64,000 nt of DNA from Crotophaga sulcirostris (taxonomy: Eukaryota; Chordata; Aves; Cuculiformes; Crotophagidae): the NCBI GenBank assembly GCA_013397455.1, contig VYZB01000276.1, positions 111,423-175,422 of the forward strand. The letters are read 5' to 3'. Positions 60,180-64,000 of this stretch are shown here, piece by piece; the stretch's first letter is position 1, and the number at the start of each line of letters is the position of its first letter. A model generated the notes under the pieces. That model made no database searches and was not told the DNA's origin. It saw nothing but the letters and a program-made list of their open reading frames with translations. Position numbers and translations under genes: made by a program.

Positions 60180-60295
60180 CAGTCCCTGATTCTGGAAGGT
60201 GGTCCTCCTGGGGGGGCTTGAATACATTTCAGCCTGTAGAAGTAAATGGCAAGTGAAGGTGCCTGTGATGTGGGATTAGGCCCTTGTTTCATGGG
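60180..60295 (+). repeat. Ancient amniote repeat fragment
   Basis: GGTTCAGTCCCTGATTCTGG at the left, then GTAGAAGTAAATGGCAAGTG and TGTGGGATTAGGCCCTTGTT, resemble a repeat with 'gaagtcaatggcaa..ctcc' and 'gggattaggccct' words common in sauropsid DNA. It is heavily diverged. Confidence 0.4.
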
Positions 60296-62689
60296 ACAGG
60301 TGCTGTCCAGCTTTTCTTTACCAGAGTTGTCTTAGTGGTTACACTGCCAGCTGCTGGCATTTGAGGGGCTGAATAGTGTCCTTTAAGAAAATATATCAAT
60401 ACTTCCCTGTTGCCCCTCCAATAAAAGTGTCAGAGTTTAGCAGACCAGTTGGGAACCTTGAAAGCTTCCCCAAACCTCCTGACTGCTTGGCTGGGCAGGT
60501 CTAACAGGTGTGCATGGTTGTACCTTATGGACCTCAGACAAGACTGGTCTTACCTTTCATGAAGTTCAGTGTTGCCGCCTAAATTAAGGTCACAATATGC
60601 TTTGTTTTCTAGCAGTGCTCAGAAGGAAAATATTTGTAATAAAACCTTTTTATCAAAGTTTCAGCAATTAAACTTAGTGTGCTTCAGCCAAAAAACATAC
60701 TATAGATAGCTTCTTTGACTTGATAAATAATAATTCTTCCTGTATTAGTAACAGAATGAATATTGCTTTGTTTGGCATCTTGTGAAAAGAAAGTTTCAAA
60801 AAAAGATGGGAAAAACATGCAAGATTACTTGGAACAATTTTTAACATTTAAGTAGATGGTGACTATAAATTATTATAGTCCTACTAAATTCAGTGGAACT
60901 ATTCCCCCATACAGTTGGTGAGGATCTGTCTTATACTTCCGAATGTGTCCTGGAAGATATGTTTCACTAAGTGCCTGCTTTCAAATCAGTTGTTAATCCT
61001 AGACTTGCAGATTTGTTTTTTATGGTCAGAAAAAGGAAAAAGTAAACTCACCTCGGTGAGTTTCAGCAGTGCTGTCACTTCTGCTGTACCTGAAAGGTAC
61101 ACTGCCTTTTTTTTTTTGAAATGTTTACTTCAGTAACATAAGATTTAATAGCAAACCAAGCCGACCACCATCGGTCAGAAGTTGCTCTGGATTTCTTGTG
61201 CTCCAGCTTCATCTACTGATCATCAGGCAGAGCGCTGCGGAGAATCGAGGAGGGGTTTGAGTGCTGAATGCCACTAAGCACGCACAATAGACACGGGGAG
61301 GTGCAGAAAGCTTTCTGCCACTTCTTTTGCTATTGTGAAAGAAATTATTTAAATTAGAGGAATATTTGGGGCGATGTGAAGGATAAAGGTGATGTCCTAT
61401 TGAATTTTACGTGCACTGTGCTTTTTGAAGGGCCATCAGATACTCTGCCAGGTGCTGTACTGGAAGAGATGCATTATCTGTTATTCTTTAGGGATAGTAA
61501 GGCTACGTGATTATGTGGTTGGTTTAGCAGTTTTCATTTAAGTTTTTAAATGCATCTTGGGGTTTTTTTCCTGCTGCAGTGAAAGGAATATGTAGGAAGG
61601 TGCTATTCTGCTTAGCATGTGGCTTTCTTTTTGTTTAGATCTTTTCTGCTAGACTGTCAGCTTTTTCAGTTTAAATTCTGTCTTCAGGGATTCTTGTGTT
61701 ACGTGTGCGGCAAAAGCAGCAATTACTTTCTAATTTTATGAGGGATTGTATTTTTTAAAAAAAAGGTTTTTAAACCATGTAAAAATGAGTTTGTTTTTAG
61801 TAAGTTTGAAGTTCTCCGGGCAGTTTGCTCACTATATGGACTAATGCCTTTTGGATAATTTGGATGGGGAAAACAATATGAGGCTAAGATGCTCTCTTCT
61901 TTTTTGAGGAGTCATGTGACATTCCTGCTTTTCAGCAAAGATTTAATTACAATTCGTGGCTCTTGGGAGTTGCATGCGTGCACAACAGCCAAGTAGTCTC
62001 TGGGTTTAGGACTCCTCAAATATTCACTGGCACGCTACACTGTAACTTCTCCAGTGCTGTGAAACCTGAAGGTCAACAACTGCCTTTATAAAAGTCCCCA
62101 AATACAGGTTTACAATGCAGAGTTCCTGATGTCTGCTGGCTACATACTACCTGTTAGGAAAGATCTCCTGATACAGCTGGGCGAGACAGAATTTTTTTTT
62201 TGTTGGCCCTGAGTTACTGCTTGAGAAGTTTCTTTCCCTGAAGAGCAGCCTTGGGAAGGAGCTGGCTTGCAGGAGTCACGGTTCACTGCCTGACCCCGTC
62301 TGCCTCAGACATAAGAGGGAACAGCCCAGGAAAAGGCATTGCTGCTGTCTTTTCCCTCTTCCATCTCTTGAGAGACTACTTAGGTGCCTCTCAACCTTTT
62401 TTCCTGTATCACAATTTTTGTGTGCAAAAGGTGTAGGAAATTTCCTAGAACCACAGCAAAAAAATCACTTTTTTGCCCATATCCAGATAAGACTAGGGCA
62501 CAGCTTATGTGCAGATCTGTTTCACAACTGCTGCAGTCTTCTCCATAAGCACGAGCAGAGTTACATTTTCTTAATCATATTTTAAAATTTAAAAGCGTAC
62601 GAAAGATTGAACTTCTGAGTGCAACGTAACCACCATAGCACTGAGGAAGGAAATTGGATGTGTTCATAACTCCCCTGGCTTGTTCAGAA
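60296..62689. other. Non-coding stretch, no gene recognised
   Basis: AT-rich. Frames are at most 73 codons. No AATAAA on the minus strand lies close to the left of the coding-like stretch at 62690; the nearest candidate of ATTAAA type is about 750 bases away. Confidence 0.55.
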
Positions 62690-62968
62690 CTACAAAATCA
62701 GTTCCAGTTGCAGCGTCACCTCTTCATTATTTTCAGGTTCTGTCCCCAGCTGTAATTGTGCACCCTCATGGGTAGCGGTAGGTTCACTGTTGCAGGGCTG
62801 AAGGATGAATGAAGTCAAGGTTGGTGTTTGACCTGTGGATTCTTCAGTGTTGGGTAACAGGCATGAAGCAAAGGCAAAGCACATTCCTGGGGAAATTAAT
62901 GATACAGTTCTAGTTCTAAGTAGAAATTCTCTGGCTTGTTTAGTTTCTTGGAGTCCTGTAGCAATGCT
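62690..62968 (-). other. Coding-like minus-strand open stretch, possible terminal exon
   Basis: The minus strand is free of stops from 62968 to a TAG at 62690-62692 (92 residues). An acceptor-like TTTCCCCAG|G falls with the first exon base at 62886. From there the frame encodes Thr/Glu/Gln-rich sequence including NTEESTGQTP and ends EEVTLQLELIL. This hydrophilic, acidic tail is more protein-like than most frames here. Against it, similar open lengths occur by chance throughout the window, no family is recognised and no nearby poly-A signal is seen. Confidence 0.2.
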
Positions 62969-64000
62969 CTAATGCTGTATTTAAATGTGGATTGAGTACA
63001 AAATTTCAGCATCTCAGCATGTGCTTGCTATCGTAGTACTTTGCTATAAAACCTTTTATGATCTCATTTAAAAGGCTCCATTTTATATGTAGTTCTTAAA
63101 AGCCCCTAAATTGTCTTAAAAAGACCTATATTTAATTATTGCTTTTAATAACCGCGTCCATGTTAAGCTCCACAGACAAAAGCCTAACCTTATTGAGGAA
63201 CTTCAACAAGGCAAGGATTTCATTCTGTGTTTACAAGTGTACTTAAAAAGTGTTGTTAAAGGCAAAGAGCCAAGTGAGCTACCCCTGAGTGATAACTGCT
63301 GCAGCCACGTCACGGGTGCTGTCATGGTGTTCTGGAAAGTAACTGCTGAGTCTAGTTCAGAGCTGTCAGTAAATCCGAGTTGCTTTTGGTGACTGATGAT
63401 ACATCTAACGTGAGTTTGGGGTTGCCTTCAGTCAGTGTCTTCATTTAACAGCTCCCATGGCCACGTGGCATTGAGCAGACTGCCTTTTTGAGAGGGTCTG
63501 AAAACTAAGCTACCTTTCATCTGCCCCAGCGCTCCTTGCGGGTAAAGGATGAGGATGTTAATGGAGTAGTGCTTAAGAAAGCTGCAACTTGTTCTTTAAT
63601 GGATCATGGATAGAAATGTGCCTTTTTTGGTCACGACTGAACCATTTCCCAGAATCAAACTTAAAAAAAAGTTTACCTGTCTAGAAAACAACATATGTTA
63701 CTATACAAATATATATAGATTATTATATATAACACAAATGTACGTGTAACTTCATTGAATAGCTTCACTGAATATGTGAACATTTATGTCTCTGCTTTAA
63801 TGGTATTTTAGCAGAAGGAATAATGAGTTCTACTTCTGCTTAAAAATCCTACAAGCAGAGGTTTTTATGGGTAGATTTTATATTGCCTGATATATTTGGT
63901 GATATAATGTCAGTTTGAAAGATGTCATGTCTAACATTTCAGGTAGAAATTCTAACTAATTGGCAGAGAGCCACTAGAGAATGTTTTGTATTATTGTCCA
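62969..64000. other. Non-coding stretch, nothing recognised
   Basis: AT-rich sequence without a long frame, with a TATATA-rich patch at about 63708-63732. The window ends in the same kind of sequence. Confidence 0.6.

Noticed and set aside
1..64000. Operons, CRISPR arrays, tRNA/rRNA genes, phage or plasmid systems
   Set aside because: The repeats and composition are those of a vertebrate nuclear genome. I saw no cloverleaf with A/B boxes, no regular direct-repeat array and no prokaryotic gene packing.

Overview
This window reads as non-coding nuclear DNA from a bird, or less likely another sauropsid. The evidence is several truncated CR1 LINE tails in both orientations, some with the typical avian 3' end and some much older. 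There are also remnants of ancient amniote repeats. I see no L1 or Alu-type mammalian repeats and no bacterial gene structure. Base composition is mostly AT-rich (estimated by eye), with a few short GC/CpG-rich patches. Positions 1-191 are an assembly gap (N).

Layout: a CpG-island-like segment (192-560) abuts the gap and is the best promoter candidate; whatever gene it serves lies mostly in the gap or beyond. The other ~63 kb looks like intergenic or intronic sequence. Met-initiated open frames of 60-168 codons occur on both strands, usually overlapping one another. None shows a recognisable domain, a convincing exon chain or a known protein, so I annotate no intact protein-coding gene. Two minus-strand stretches look somewhat coding-like. 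One (15371-15795) is an open frame that continues into a second frame, as a frameshifted pseudogene or exon would. The other (62690-62968) is a 92-residue open stretch with an acceptor-like site at its interior. Both are weak.

Repeats: CR1 fragments lie at about 19095-19265, 20980-21440, 22796-22865, 23464-23580, 23595-23765, 33530-33722, 45479-45600 and 57611-58012. A degraded palindromic, MITE-like element lies at 16148-16280. Older fragments resembling MIR or other widespread amniote repeats lie near 25680-25790, 36030-36140, 40195-40250, 40422-40496, 42825-42885 and 60180-60295.

Possible regulation: the richest segment is 32270-32770. It has a dense CpG cluster with BANP-like and NRF1-like motifs, and two abutting perfect octamers (ATGCAAAT) about 300 bp later. 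A second GC/CpG-rich block at 37560-37890 contains a consensus splice donor and could be an alternative first exon. A 14-bp perfect homeodomain-type palindrome lies at 51778-51791 inside repeat-free AT-rich sequence. Other structures include a near-perfect hairpin at 43062-43105, a 10-bp inverted repeat at 18118-18152, and two G-quadruplex motifs at 18318-18348 and 20544-20564. I found no RNA gene, CRISPR array, operon or multigene system. The interest here lies in candidate regulatory and structural elements, all needing alignment or functional data.
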